A stretch of 64,000 nt of DNA from Megasphaera hominis (GCF_014269395.1 NZ_JACOGK010000007.1:36467-100466); one strand, 5' to 3'. Shown: positions 54,543 through 63,778, counted from the stretch's first letter. Program-made: numbers and translations. Notes: generated by a model from the letters alone, not told the origin.

Positions 54543-56492
54543 ATGGCATATATTGCGTTATATCGTAAATGGCGGCCGAAGACCTTTGAAGATGTAGTCG
54601 GTCAGGGCCACATTACGAAGACTTTGCAGAAAGCTATAGATACGGATAAGGTAGCCCATGCGTACCTCTTTTCCGGACCGCGTGGCACTGGCAAAACCAG
54701 TACGGCTAAGATTTTTGCCCGGGCCATGAACTGTGTCCACGGACCGACCTCCCATCCTTGTAACGAGTGCGAAGCCTGTTTGCACATTATGAACGGCGAA
54801 TCACTGGATGTAGTGGAAATTGATGCGGCTTCCAACCGTAGTATTGAAGACATACGCAGCTTACGGGAAACGATTAAATTTATGCCGGCAGAAGGCAAAA
54901 AGAGAGTCTACATCATCGATGAAGTACACATGCTGACGACAGAAGCCTTTAATGCTCTCTTAAAGACCTTAGAAGAACCGCCGGCCCACGTCATTTTTAT
55001 TTTGGCGACGACAGAACCGGAAAAGATACCTATGACGATTCTTTCCCGTTGCCAGCGCTACGAATTCCGGCGTATTACCAGCCAGGATATTGCCGAACGG
55101 CTCCTCTATGTAGCCAAACAGGAACAGATCGACCTGACAGTAGGGGCGGCCCATATTTTGGCCGTCCAGGCCGATGGCGGTATGCGCGATGCCCTAAGTA
55201 TGCTTGATCAATGCGTCAGTAATGCTGACGGGACTATTGATGAAACGCTTGTCCGCAACCTGCTGGGCCTCGTAGGCCGGGATTGGATTTTTTCTCTGGC
55301 CGATGCCGTTTTCCATAATAAAGGCGATGTGATCGTCAAATCTGTCGATGATATCGTACGTTTTGGCAAGGAACCGCGCGTTATCCTGACCGAATTGCTG
55401 ACTCATTTACGGGCCCTCATGCTGTATCAGGCCGCACCGGCGTCCGATACGCTGGCGGCCTATGCCGATTCGCGGGACGAACTGGCCAAACAGGCCGACA
55501 GCGTTTCGAAAGAGCAGGTATTTCATATCCTGGGAATTCTTCAGGAAGCCCTGGTCACGGCAAAGAATTCACCTGTTCCACGGGTGGCCGTCGAAATGGG
55601 GCTGCTTAGGGCGAGTGAACCCGTCGTTTCCCCTGCGGCTGCTACAGGCAGCAGCGAGATGCTGCCCGTGCTGCAGGCTCTGACCGACCGCGTAACCCGC
55701 TTAGAACAGGCACTGGCAAAAGGCCTGCCCGTGCAGGCTTCGAAGGCAGGTACGGAGCAGGAAGAAATTCCCCTGCCGGAGGATGAATTTTACCAGCCTG
55801 TGGAACCTCTCTATGACCCCTTTGATGATGCCGGCCTCGTAGCCGCACCGGCAGAGACGCCGCACCGGCAGGCACCGGCAAAACCCAAGGCAGCACCAAA
55901 GGACGTGGCAGCAGCACCGCCGGCAACAACCGAGGTTACACAACCGGTCAAAACGGCTCCCGCACCGGAGGCTATGCCTGCCGGGAGTGCAGCAGGCGGC
56001 CAGACTGTTCCGCCGGGCCAATACATGGCTATCTGGAAACAGGTTTGCCAGATTTTACAAAAAGAAAAGCAGTTACAGGTTCTTTCCTGTGTCCGCCTGG
56101 GACATGTCGTCTATATCGGTGCGACAGAGGTCATCATTTCCCTCAAATCGGCCTTCATGGTCAAGCGGGCCAACCGGGAAGACTATTACAAGTTTGTCGA
56201 CCAGGCTTTGGCCCAGGTAATTGGCCGGGGCTACCATATGCAGGCGTATCAGGAAAATGATCCTGCACTGGCAGACTTTGAAAAAAAAAACACTAAAACC
56301 ACGTTGATGAGTTCTCCTGCGCCATCTATAGCTGAACCTATGGCGCCGGCAGTGAACGCAGCAGCTCCTGAAGAAGAGGCTGAGTCCTTACAGGCTGTTA
56401 CGCTGCAGGATATTCCGGAGCAGGAACGAGAAGTTCTGGAACCATTGCTGAAAACACTGGGAGACTGTCATATATATGTAGAAAACAAATAG
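54543..56492 (+). CDS. dnaX: DNA polymerase III tau/gamma subunit
   Basis: 649-residue clamp-loader ATPase. Walker A GPRGTGKTS lies near residue 45, the four-cysteine zinc module near 63-80 (CVHGPTSHPCNECEAC), the DEVH-type Walker B (IIDEVHML) near 125, and the sensor LATTEPEKIP follows. The C-terminal third is Ala/Pro-rich, then a DnaB/alpha-contacting region. A run of ten A (56281-56290, codons 580-583) would, on a -1 slip, give Lys-His-stop and a 584-residue short form. The ATG follows GGAAAGGGA. First in a dnaX-ybaB-recR-bofA operon. Confidence 0.96.
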   Translation: MAYIALYRKWRPKTFEDVVGQGHITKTLQKAIDTDKVAHAYLFSGPRGTGKTSTAKIFARAMNCVHGPTSHPCNECEACLHIMNGESLDVVEIDAASNRSIEDIRSLRETIKFMPAEGKKRVYIIDEVHMLTTEAFNALLKTLEEPPAHVIFILATTEPEKIPMTILSRCQRYEFRRITSQDIAERLLYVAKQEQIDLTVGAAHILAVQADGGMRDALSMLDQCVSNADGTIDETLVRNLLGLVGRDWIFSLADAVFHNKGDVIVKSVDDIVRFGKEPRVILTELLTHLRALMLYQAAPASDTLAAYADSRDELAKQADSVSKEQVFHILGILQEALVTAKNSPVPRVAVEMGLLRASEPVVSPAAATGSSEMLPVLQALTDRVTRLEQALAKGLPVQASKAGTEQEEIPLPEDEFYQPVEPLYDPFDDAGLVAAPAETPHRQAPAKPKAAPKDVAAAPPATTEVTQPVKTAPAPEAMPAGSAAGGQTVPPGQYMAIWKQVCQILQKEKQLQVLSCVRLGHVVYIGATEVIISLKSAFMVKRANREDYYKFVDQALAQVIGRGYHMQAYQENDPALADFEKKNTKTTLMSSPAPSIAEPMAPAVNAAAPEEEAESLQAVTLQDIPEQEREVLEPLLKTLGDCHIYVENK

Positions 56493-56511
56493 AAAACAGG
56501 AGGACAAGAAA

Positions 56512-56832
56512 ATGTTTGGTGGAAATATGCAAGGTATGATGAAGAAAGTACAGAAAATGCAGAAGGATATGAAGAAGCTGCAGGATGAATTAAAACAGCG
56601 TACGGTAGAAGTGACCGTCGGCGGCGGTGCCCTGACGATTATCATGAATGGCGAAAAGAATGTAGAAAGCGTCAAAATCAACGATAAAAATGTCATCGAT
56701 CCGGAAGATACGGAAATGCTCGAAGACCTCATTGTAGCCGGCGTCAATGAAGCCAACAAGAAAGTAGACGACATGATGGCTGCTGAAATGAGCAAGATTA
56801 CAGGCGGCATGAAGCTGCCGGGCATGTTCTAA
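56512..56832 (+). CDS. ybaB: YbaB/EbfC-family nucleoid-associated protein
   Basis: 106-residue DNA-binding protein with the MQGMMKKVQKMQKDMKKLQDEL coiled-coil start and VGGGALTIIMNGEKNVESVKI core. It always lies between dnaX and recR in Firmicutes. The stop and the recR start overlap (TAATG). Confidence 0.95.
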   Translation: MFGGNMQGMMKKVQKMQKDMKKLQDELKQRTVEVTVGGGALTIIMNGEKNVESVKINDKNVIDPEDTEMLEDLIVAGVNEANKKVDDMMAAEMSKITGGMKLPGMF

Positions 56833-57422
56833 TGGATACGCCACTCGATCGCCTGACGGAACAGTTCCGCCGTTTGCCGGGCATAGGCATCAAGACGGCA
56901 AGAAAGCTGGCGTACCATATAGTGCAGCAGCCGCAGGATAAGGTAGATGCCTTTATTACGGCTATCCGTGAGGCAAAAGAACAAATGCATTTTTGTTCCA
57001 TTTGTTTTAATTTATCGGCCCAGGACCCTTGCCCGATTTGCAGCGACTCCCGCCGTGATCATACGACCATTTGTGTCGTAGAAACGCCGCAGGATGTACT
57101 GGCTATTGAACGCAGTGGCGATTACCATGGCCTCTATCATGTCCTGCACGGTGCCTTATCGCCGTTAGATGGCGTAGGCGTCGATGACCTGCGCATTAAA
57201 GAGTTACTGCAGCGGCTGCAAAATACAGAGGTACAGGAAGTCATCCTGGCAACGGATCCCGATGTGGAAGGCGAAGCGACGGCTCTCTATCTGGCCAGAC
57301 TGCTGAAAACAGCCGGTATCCGCGTGACCCGTATTGCCCGTGGCCTGCCTATGGGCGGTGATATTGAATATGCCGATGAAGCTACCTTGGCAGGTGCTGT
57401 GGCCAACCGGCAGGAAATGTGA
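56832..57422 (+). CDS. recR: Recombination protein RecR
   Basis: 196-residue protein acting with RecF and RecO at gaps. It has an N-terminal helix-hairpin-helix (FRRLPGIGIKTARKLAYHI), a four-cysteine zinc module (CSICFNLSAQDPCPIC), and a Toprim domain (VVETPQDVLAIERSG ... ATDPDVEGEATALYL). Complete. It overlaps bofA. Confidence 0.96.
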   Translation: MDTPLDRLTEQFRRLPGIGIKTARKLAYHIVQQPQDKVDAFITAIREAKEQMHFCSICFNLSAQDPCPICSDSRRDHTTICVVETPQDVLAIERSGDYHGLYHVLHGALSPLDGVGVDDLRIKELLQRLQNTEVQEVILATDPDVEGEATALYLARLLKTAGIRVTRIARGLPMGGDIEYADEATLAGAVANRQEM

Positions 57423-57676
57423 GGTGCCTTTTGGACCTATATGGTGTGGGCATTGGTATTATCATACTGGTGCTGCTTCATAAACTGATTTTAGCGCCCT
57501 TGCGGCGTCTCCTTGGCAACGTGATCGTCGGCCTGATTGTCCTCTACGGGATCAATCATTTCGGCTATCTGCTGGGCTTGTCACCTGTACCGATTACGCT
57601 CGTCACGGGCCTGTTGATCGGGATTTTTGGCTTGCCTGCCGTTGCCGTATTGACCTTGTTTTACACATTTTTTTGA
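57419..57676 (+). CDS. BofA-family membrane protein
   Basis: Up to 85 residues with two or three hydrophobic segments. The family was named for the inhibitor of pro-sigma-K processing in Bacillus but is also common in non-sporulating Firmicutes. The start is either GTG at 57419 (overlapping the recR stop) or TTG at 57431, which has the better ribosome site (GAGGTG, 4 nt). I list the longer form. The dnaX-ybaB-recR-bofA order is conserved. Confidence 0.8.
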   Translation: MRCLLDLYGVGIGIIILVLLHKLILAPLRRLLGNVIVGLIVLYGINHFGYLLGLSPVPITLVTGLLIGIFGLPAVAVLTLFYTFF

Positions 57677-57758
57677 GGAGCCGGCTGTCCTGCTCCCTAT
57701 GGCGTGATATATAGGAATAAAAGTGCAGATTCTTTTATTCCGAAAGAAGGTAATAGTT

Positions 57759-58889
57759 GTGAACGTAAAGAAATGGGCCGCTTTGGTCTGTACTGCTGTC
57801 TTTGCCATGAGTCTGCTTGCAGGCTGCGGTAACAGTGTTTCTACGAAGACCCAAAGCGTGACGAAGTCCAATCATCCTGTAGCCCTGACACTGGATGCGA
57901 ATATTACGGCCCTGCATATGACAAATATCGTGCCGAAGTTATCGGGTAAGCTGGTTTCTACGCCTCTTACGGTAGGCCAGGAAGTAAAGGCTGGCCAAGC
58001 CGTCGTGCAGGTGGATTCCACGCCGTACCAGCAGAGCGTCAGCGATGCAGAAGCCCAATTAGTAGCAGCCTCTTCGGCCGCGGCGGCAGCGCCGGCGTAT
58101 ACGGCTCCGGCCAGCAGTGGCGGCGGTGATAGTGCCCAGCGTGCAAAGCTGGATGTTTGGTACAATATGGGGGCTATTTCCAAGGTGGAATATAACCAGA
58201 TGATGGCCCGCACGGCAGCGCCTGCTGCGCCGGCACAAGCGGCAGCTCCGGCTGTCGATACGGAAAAGATTGCCCAGCTCCAGCAGGCTGTACAGACAGC
58301 CCGGGAAATGCTGAGCAATGCTACGATTTATTCACCTATTGATGGCCGCGTAACGGCCGTAGCCGACAACCCGTCCGTCGCTGTAGCAGGCAACGTCCTG
58401 GCTACGATTCAGCAGATGACTCCGCTCGTCGCTACCTTTGCCGTACCGGAAGATTATATAGAAGCCCTGAAAAGTTCCAAGAACAGTGGTACAATCAAGG
58501 TATCCATTATTGCGCCGTCCGGTGAATCGGAAGCCGGTGAGCTGACGTACCTGGCTGACGTAAAGGATCCGGCGACCAATTCGTATATGGCTAAGATTAC
58601 CTTTAACAACGATAAAAACCTGTTTATGCCGGGAGAATTTTATCATGTCCGCCTTTCTACACCACAGGAGGTTTCGCAGATCACGGTACCTAAGACAGCC
58701 ATCCGCACGAAGGACAGTGGTGACTTTGTCTACATCGTCAATGATCAGGGCCTGGCAGACGCCCGTTCTGTCCTGACTGGCGATGAAGAAGCGGGGCAGG
58801 TCGTCATTTTGAACGGCCTCAATGAAGGCGATAAGGTCGTCGTAGATCCGCCGGATTCTCTGGAAATTGGCATGAAAGTAAATTCGTAG
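57759..58889 (+). CDS. HlyD/RND-type periplasmic adaptor lipoprotein, no pump gene nearby
   Basis: 376 residues from GTG at 57759 (8 nt after AAGAAGG). The lipobox LLAGC gives Cys23. The adaptor layout is complete: a lipoyl half-motif (PKLSGKLVSTPLTVGQEVKAGQAVVQVD), a short coiled-coil hairpin replaced in part by an Ala/Pro-rich stretch, the second lipoyl half (ATIYSPIDGRV), a beta-barrel, and the membrane-proximal domain (ITVPKTAIRTKDSGDFVYIV). No RND or ABC pump or outer-membrane channel lies beside it, so its partner must be elsewhere. Confidence 0.88.
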   Translation: MNVKKWAALVCTAVFAMSLLAGCGNSVSTKTQSVTKSNHPVALTLDANITALHMTNIVPKLSGKLVSTPLTVGQEVKAGQAVVQVDSTPYQQSVSDAEAQLVAASSAAAAAPAYTAPASSGGGDSAQRAKLDVWYNMGAISKVEYNQMMARTAAPAAPAQAAAPAVDTEKIAQLQQAVQTAREMLSNATIYSPIDGRVTAVADNPSVAVAGNVLATIQQMTPLVATFAVPEDYIEALKSSKNSGTIKVSIIAPSGESEAGELTYLADVKDPATNSYMAKITFNNDKNLFMPGEFYHVRLSTPQEVSQITVPKTAIRTKDSGDFVYIVNDQGLADARSVLTGDEEAGQVVILNGLNEGDKVVVDPPDSLEIGMKVNS

Positions 58890-58910
58890 CCATAGGAAGG
58901 AGGGTATTTC

Positions 58911-59675
58911 GTGAGAACAGAAGATACAGGGAAAAAAGGCAGGGAAAACAGCCTGCTCAAGTCTTTGGAAAAAAGTCTGGATGTGCTGGATATTTTCGTC
59001 GAATGCAATACAGGCCTGACGCTGAAAGAAATTGCGGAGAAGACAGATCTCAATACGTCTACGGCGTTCCGCATCGTCAACACGCTGGAACGGCGGCAGT
59101 ATCTGACCCGCAATGAGGCCTCCAAGCAATACCGCCTGGGTCCTAAAGCGCTGGCTTTGGGCTATTCGTCCCATTGGACGGAAAATGTCGTTACCCTGGC
59201 TAAGCCCTACTTGCGCCGTCTCCAGCAAATCTTTAATGAAACGGCCAGTATTTATGTAGCTGAAGGAGATAACCGTATCTGTCTGGATCATGTAGAAAGC
59301 ACCCATTCCTTGCGCCGCGTGATTCCCATGGGCGAATCCCTGCCTATATATAAAGGTGCTGCCGGCAAGGTATTGCTGGCCTGGGCTAATAAGGCAGAAC
59401 GCAAGCGGATTATCGTCCAATATGGGAACCTGTCAGAAAGTGAATTTGCCACGATCAGGCATAATGGCTATGCCATTACGCAGGACGAAAGCGAACATGG
59501 CCTTTTTGCCCTGTCCGTACCTATTTTTAACTTTGAAGAACAGGTCGTGGCGTCCCTGACCATTGCCGGTCCGAGTATGCGTTTTTACGACTCTATCCGG
59601 CAAAAAATGCTCTTTACCATGAGCCAGTATGCCTATGAAATTTCCTATTCCTTAGGCTACCGGAAGGAATCATGA
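58911..59675 (+). CDS. IclR-family transcription regulator
   Basis: 254 residues from GTG at 58911 (after GGAGGG). N-terminal winged helix (about 20-80; LTLKEIAEKTDLNTSTAFRIVNTLERRQYL) and a C-terminal IclR effector domain (about 95-250; HVESTHSLRRVIPMGESLPIYKGAAGK). It lies 21 bp after the adaptor gene and overlaps the next gene (ATGA), so the three are probably one transcript. Targets unknown. Confidence 0.9.
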   Translation: MRTEDTGKKGRENSLLKSLEKSLDVLDIFVECNTGLTLKEIAEKTDLNTSTAFRIVNTLERRQYLTRNEASKQYRLGPKALALGYSSHWTENVVTLAKPYLRRLQQIFNETASIYVAEGDNRICLDHVESTHSLRRVIPMGESLPIYKGAAGKVLLAWANKAERKRIIVQYGNLSESEFATIRHNGYAITQDESEHGLFALSVPIFNFEEQVVASLTIAGPSMRFYDSIRQKMLFTMSQYAYEISYSLGYRKES

Positions 59676-60280
59676 TTGGTGAAAGATGGCCACGCGAAGC
59701 CTATGAGGTACATGCTGTCAGCCTGGCCAAGAAGCTGTTAGGCTCGTATCTGGTCCACGTTACTGCCGGCACCACCTATGCAGGCCGCATCGTAGAGACA
59801 GAGGCGTACGGCGGCACGTACCGCCGGCAGCCTGACGACGGGGCACACAGCTTCCATGGCTGTACGAAACGGACGGAGCCCATGTTCCGGGCTGGCGGCT
59901 GCAGCTATGTCTATCTTATTTATGGTATGTACTATTGTGTTAACGTCGTAGCCGGTCCGGCCGGCAGCGGCGAGGCCGTACTCATCAGGGCTGTCGAACC
60001 GGTTCTGGGAGTCAGGGCCATGCTGGCCAATCGAAAGGCCGCTAAGGCCAGTGTGAATCTGACCAATGGCCCGGGCAAGCTGTGCCAGGCCATGGCGATT
60101 ACGAAAGAGCAAAATATGCTCGATCTTTGCGGTGCTGAGCTGTATATTGCTGCGCCTGCACGAAAAACGCGTCTGACGATACTGCGTTCACCGCGTATTC
60201 ATATTGATTATGCCGAAAAGGGAAAGTTTTTTCCCTGGCGGTTTTATATAAAAGATAACCCGTACGTATCCCGCAGGTAA
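59672..60280 (+). CDS. DNA-3-methyladenine glycosylase (AAG/MPG type)
   Basis: 202-residue base-excision enzyme for alkylated purines. Family stretches: IVETEAYGG with the catalytic Glu, DDGAHSFHGCTKRTEPMF, YLIYGMYYCVNVV and LTNGPGKLCQAMAI. The start overlaps the iclR stop. Complete for the family. Confidence 0.93.
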   Translation: MIGERWPREAYEVHAVSLAKKLLGSYLVHVTAGTTYAGRIVETEAYGGTYRRQPDDGAHSFHGCTKRTEPMFRAGGCSYVYLIYGMYYCVNVVAGPAGSGEAVLIRAVEPVLGVRAMLANRKAAKASVNLTNGPGKLCQAMAITKEQNMLDLCGAELYIAAPARKTRLTILRSPRIHIDYAEKGKFFPWRFYIKDNPYVSRR

Positions 60281-60354
60281 GTATATAGGGAAAGTACCGG
60301 CTGTCTTCATTTTGGGGGAGGGCGATTATTATTATCGAATTCAAGGAATTCCGA

Positions 60355-61242
60355 TTGGAAGATAAAGCAATACTGGATGATTATTTTCACCAAAAGCGGT
60401 ACGAACAGGCAGATGCTACGTTTATGACACTCTTTGCCTGGCAGTACCCCTACGAAATACAGTGGGCCGAAGAAGACAATGTCCTCTATATCCGTTCCGG
60501 CCGTGGCAAGAAGCAGTTCTGGCTGCCGCCTTTTACGAAAAAGGATGCCGACTTCGTCAAGGGCATTGCCCGTATGCACGAATGGTTTGACGCCCGGGGT
60601 TATCAGTTCCTCATGAAGGGCGTTGTACCGGAAGCGGCGAAACGGATCCATGATTTATGCCCGGACTGTTATGACATTACACCGGACCGGGATAATTACG
60701 AATACGTCTACCTGACGCAGGACCTCATAAACCTTTCCGGCAAGAAGTTCCGCCAGAAAAAGAATAACCTCAATCATTTCCGCAACCAGTATATCGGTAA
60801 CTGGGAATACGTGCCTATTACGGAAAAAATCTTCGGCGAATGCCTGGATGCAGAAAAAACGTGGTACGACCAGCATGATACGGATGGCGAAGGTGATGAA
60901 GAACTGCTGGGAGAACGCCATGCCATTGAAACGGTATTCAATAATTGGGATGCTTTGCAGGCTGTCGGCGGTGCTATCCGCATGTACAATAAGATCGTAG
61001 CCTTTTCCATTGGGGAAATGCTCAATGACGATACGGCGATCATTCACTTTGAAAAGAGTGATCCTACCATCCGCGGTCTCTATCAGATCATTAACCACGA
61101 GTTCGTCGTCCACGCCTGGAGCCATACGACGTACATCAATCGTGAAGAAGATATGGGGATTCCCGGCCTGCGTCATTCGAAAGAATCGTACAATCCGCAC
61201 CATTATGTAGAAAAATTTGATGTCACACTGCGTCAAAAATAA
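60355..61242 (+). CDS. DUF2156 protein (phosphatidylglycerol lysyltransferase C-domain-like), start uncertain
   Basis: 295-residue protein of the GNAT-like DUF2156 family (FWLPPFTKKD, KFRQKKNNLNHF, NHEFVVHAW). Function is unknown. Relatives attach amino acids to lipids, but this stand-alone form lacks membrane segments. The TTG at 60355 has AAGGA 7 nt upstream. However, the frame continues upstream as IIEFKEFR, which looks like the usual 'M-I-E-F-K' family start, and is preceded by GGGGGAGGG and ATT codons at 60325-60333. An AUU start is therefore possible. Confidence 0.85.
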   Translation: MEDKAILDDYFHQKRYEQADATFMTLFAWQYPYEIQWAEEDNVLYIRSGRGKKQFWLPPFTKKDADFVKGIARMHEWFDARGYQFLMKGVVPEAAKRIHDLCPDCYDITPDRDNYEYVYLTQDLINLSGKKFRQKKNNLNHFRNQYIGNWEYVPITEKIFGECLDAEKTWYDQHDTDGEGDEELLGERHAIETVFNNWDALQAVGGAIRMYNKIVAFSIGEMLNDDTAIIHFEKSDPTIRGLYQIINHEFVVHAWSHTTYINREEDMGIPGLRHSKESYNPHHYVEKFDVTLRQK

Positions 61243-61250
61243 AAGACAGC

Positions 61251-61319
61251 GTCTCCCGGGCACGGCCGGGCTGCCGGCACTATGCCAGGCGTCGGCCGTA
61301 CCTGTGGAGACTTTTTTTC
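61251..61319 (+). terminator. Large branched terminator
   Basis: Outer stem GTCTCC/GGAGAC with T8. Inside it are nested ACGGCC/GGCCGT and GCCGGCA/TGCCAGGC pairs. Longer than a usual terminator. Confidence 0.75.
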
Positions 61320-61338
61320 TAGGAAAGGGGTTTTTTCT

Positions 61339-62508
61339 ATGGAATTTCGTTTAGCCTCTGCAGAGGACCGGGAATTAGTAGAAAGCTTATGGGCCTATTG
61401 TTTCGAACCGCGGGAACATCCCTTTTTTCAATGGTATTTCAAGAAATTCTACCGGCCGGAAAATGTGCTCTTAGGCTTCCAGAACGGACAAATGGCCTGC
61501 CTGACCCATTTGAATCCCTACACGCTCTGCCTGCGGGGACGGGAAATCAAGACCTCCTATATCGTCGGCCTGGCTACGCATCCTGCAGCGCGGCGCGGTG
61601 GTGTCGGCGGTAAACTCCTGAAAGCCGCTCTCAGCGAAATGAAACGGCGTGGCCATTACATCAACATTCTCATGCCTTCCAAAGCCGGTTTTTACCAGCC
61701 CTATGGCTATGAGCTCTATTGTCATCAATGGAAGGAAACCCTGCCCTTGGACGCCTTGCGTCCCCTGACGGACAGGAGCCTTCATTATGGCTTTTTGACG
61801 AGTCCCGACCAGTGGCAATGTCTGGCCCCAGTATACGAAGCCTATACGCGTCATCTTTCGGGCTATGCCGTGCGTGACGAAGCGAGCTGGCGGTCCCATA
61901 TGGAAGCCCAGCTGGCTGAAGGGAATATTGCTGTCTGCTTTGACGGCGACCGTCCTGTAGGCTATCTCTTTTACCAGCTTGGCGAACCGACCATCGTCAG
62001 TGGTGAGTTCGTATACGCTACGGCAAAGGGGAAGAAGGGTCTTTTGAATTACATCTACAATCACCGTTCCCAAGGCGATACGTTCCAATGGAATGAAGGC
62101 TTGCACGATCAGTCCTACCGCTTTTATCCGGACGGGAAAGAGGGCCATGAAACGATGCCCTTTATGACAGGCCGCATTGTCGATGTCAAGGGTGCCTTGG
62201 AAGAACTGCCCTATCCGAAAGACGTAAGCGGCAATCTCGTCTTTTCTGTTACGGATCCCCTGGCTGAATGGAATACGGGTACATGGCGCCTGAGTGTTTG
62301 GCACGGTGAAGGCAGCGTTGAAAAGATGCCGCCTGAAACGGCAGCGGCAGTTACCCTGCCTATCGGTACGCTGGCGCTCCTCTCCTTTGGTACGCTGGCT
62401 GTACAGGACCTGGTATTCCAGGAAAAATTGAGCGGGTCTGATGCAGGACTTGAGCTTGTGGAAGCCCTCTTCCCGCAGACGAAATGCTACATTAATGAAT
62501 GGTATTAA
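61339..62508 (+). CDS. Eis-like GNAT acetyltransferase
   Basis: 389 residues. The N-terminal GNAT domain (VGLATHPAARRGGVGGKLLKAALSEMKRRGH, the acetyl-CoA site) is followed by a second degenerate GNAT lobe and an SCP2-like C-terminal lobe, the layout of Eis proteins. The ATG follows AAAGGGG by 8 nt. Eis proteins acetylate aminoglycosides or proteins. The substrate here is unknown. Confidence 0.9.
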   Translation: MEFRLASAEDRELVESLWAYCFEPREHPFFQWYFKKFYRPENVLLGFQNGQMACLTHLNPYTLCLRGREIKTSYIVGLATHPAARRGGVGGKLLKAALSEMKRRGHYINILMPSKAGFYQPYGYELYCHQWKETLPLDALRPLTDRSLHYGFLTSPDQWQCLAPVYEAYTRHLSGYAVRDEASWRSHMEAQLAEGNIAVCFDGDRPVGYLFYQLGEPTIVSGEFVYATAKGKKGLLNYIYNHRSQGDTFQWNEGLHDQSYRFYPDGKEGHETMPFMTGRIVDVKGALEELPYPKDVSGNLVFSVTDPLAEWNTGTWRLSVWHGEGSVEKMPPETAAAVTLPIGTLALLSFGTLAVQDLVFQEKLSGSDAGLELVEALFPQTKCYINEWY

Positions 62509-62511
62509 AAA

Positions 62512-62557
62512 AAACGTGGTCAGCATAGGGGTACAGGCTCCTTGCTGCCACGTTTTT
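62512..62557. terminator. eis-like gene terminator
   Basis: AAAAACGTGG-CAGCA / TGCTGCCACGTTTTT with a loop of about 16 nt. Confidence 0.87.
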
Positions 62558-62672
62558 TTACTTTACAAAGATTTTTCCCTCTATTAGAAATGTTCATATA
62601 TTTGTCCGCTATGCTGTAGATAGAGAACAAGTCAGTGTTGCCGGGTCACCGGATGGGTCAGGAGGGATACAT

Positions 62673-63644
62673 ATGGCAAGATCAGGATGGTTTAAGAAAT
62701 TGCAGTCTGTATTAGGAATCGCACCGTCATTTTCTGCTGTCAGGAGTAAACGTGCGGGCCGTGCGTACCGGCGTATCGTTGTCCTCAGCGATATTCACTA
62801 TCCCAGCAAGACCTGTATTTCCGGCGCACCGTACATGAATAAAATGGCAACGAAAGAAAATGCACTGCACGATATTTCCCATTGGCGCGATGTCGATTTG
62901 TCTGTTTTTACAGGCGATATGGTGCAGCGCGATGGCAGTCAGGCCGAATATGCAACGGTGAAAGCCTTTGTCCGGGGCCTGCGCTGCCGTAAAGCCTTTA
63001 TCGCCGGCAACCATGAGCTGTTATACAGTAAGGACGGTGCCGGTCATTTTACGACGGCTGGCCTCTTCGACCGGATTCTCCATATGAAGCGGTATACGCG
63101 GACCTTTGGCCCCCTCTATTATATGCGCCGTCTCTACGGCTATGTCCTCATCTTCCTGTCGCCGGATGTGACGACCGGCCAGGCGGCAGTTGAATTATCA
63201 CAGCAGCAGCTTCACTGGCTGCAGCAGGTCCTCACAGAGAACAGGGACGCGCCGACGATTATTTTCTGTCATGCACCGCTTGCGGGCACGGCCTTGCCTG
63301 ATGCGGCAGGTGTGTCACGGCCAGGTGAACGGGATGTAGCCCAGCCGGCTCAGGCACTGGCAGATATTTTGCGGCACCAGCCACAAGTGCGTCTTTGGGT
63401 TTCCGGGCATACCCATACGCGGCCGGGCGATCCTGATTTTATGAATCCTGTCAATTATTTCGATGGACGCATCCTCAACGTTTACAATGGCGACTGGGAT
63501 GATAACGAAGCCATTTATACGAATTCCCTCTATTTGTTTGCCGACCGCATTGTCATCCGGACCTACAGCCACAAGGATCATTGCTGGCTGCCTCAATTTG
63601 ACCGGGTCGTTACGGCAGTCTTGCGCAAACGGCTGGCTGCCTGA
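62673..63644 (+). CDS. Metallophosphoesterase
   Basis: 323-residue calcineurin-type phosphoesterase. All five family blocks are present: VVLSDIHY, GDMVQRDG, GNHELL, CHAPL and GHTHTRPGD. The N-terminus is basic with no clear signal peptide, although a short amphipathic stretch may touch the membrane. Substrate unknown. The ATG follows AGGAGG by 9 nt. Confidence 0.9.
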   Translation: MARSGWFKKLQSVLGIAPSFSAVRSKRAGRAYRRIVVLSDIHYPSKTCISGAPYMNKMATKENALHDISHWRDVDLSVFTGDMVQRDGSQAEYATVKAFVRGLRCRKAFIAGNHELLYSKDGAGHFTTAGLFDRILHMKRYTRTFGPLYYMRRLYGYVLIFLSPDVTTGQAAVELSQQQLHWLQQVLTENRDAPTIIFCHAPLAGTALPDAAGVSRPGERDVAQPAQALADILRHQPQVRLWVSGHTHTRPGDPDFMNPVNYFDGRILNVYNGDWDDNEAIYTNSLYLFADRIVIRTYSHKDHCWLPQFDRVVTAVLRKRLAA

Positions 63645-63663
63645 TCGGATTCCGTACGACAAC

Positions 63664-63700
63664 AAAAAAAATCCTCTTGCCTATAGCAAGAGGATTTTTT
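63664..63700. terminator. Bidirectional terminator
   Basis: AAAAAAATCCTCTTGC / GCAAGAGGATTTTTT around CTATA, between the phosphoesterase and the tRNA. Confidence 0.9.
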
Positions 63701-63702
63701 CA

Positions 63703-63778
63703 TGGTGGAGATGAAGAGGATTGAACTCTCGACCTTACGGATGCGAACCGCACGCTCTCCCAGCTGAGCTACATCCCC
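63703..63778 (-). tRNA. tRNA-Ala(CGC)
   Basis: 76-nt cloverleaf on the minus strand. The acceptor GGGGATG pairs with CATCTCC and includes the G3-U70 pair that marks alanine tRNAs. The D arm is GCTC/GAGC. The anticodon stem TGCGG/CCGTA has loop TTCGCAT, giving anticodon CGC. The T arm is GAGAG/CTCTT. The CCA end is encoded. Confidence 0.95.
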
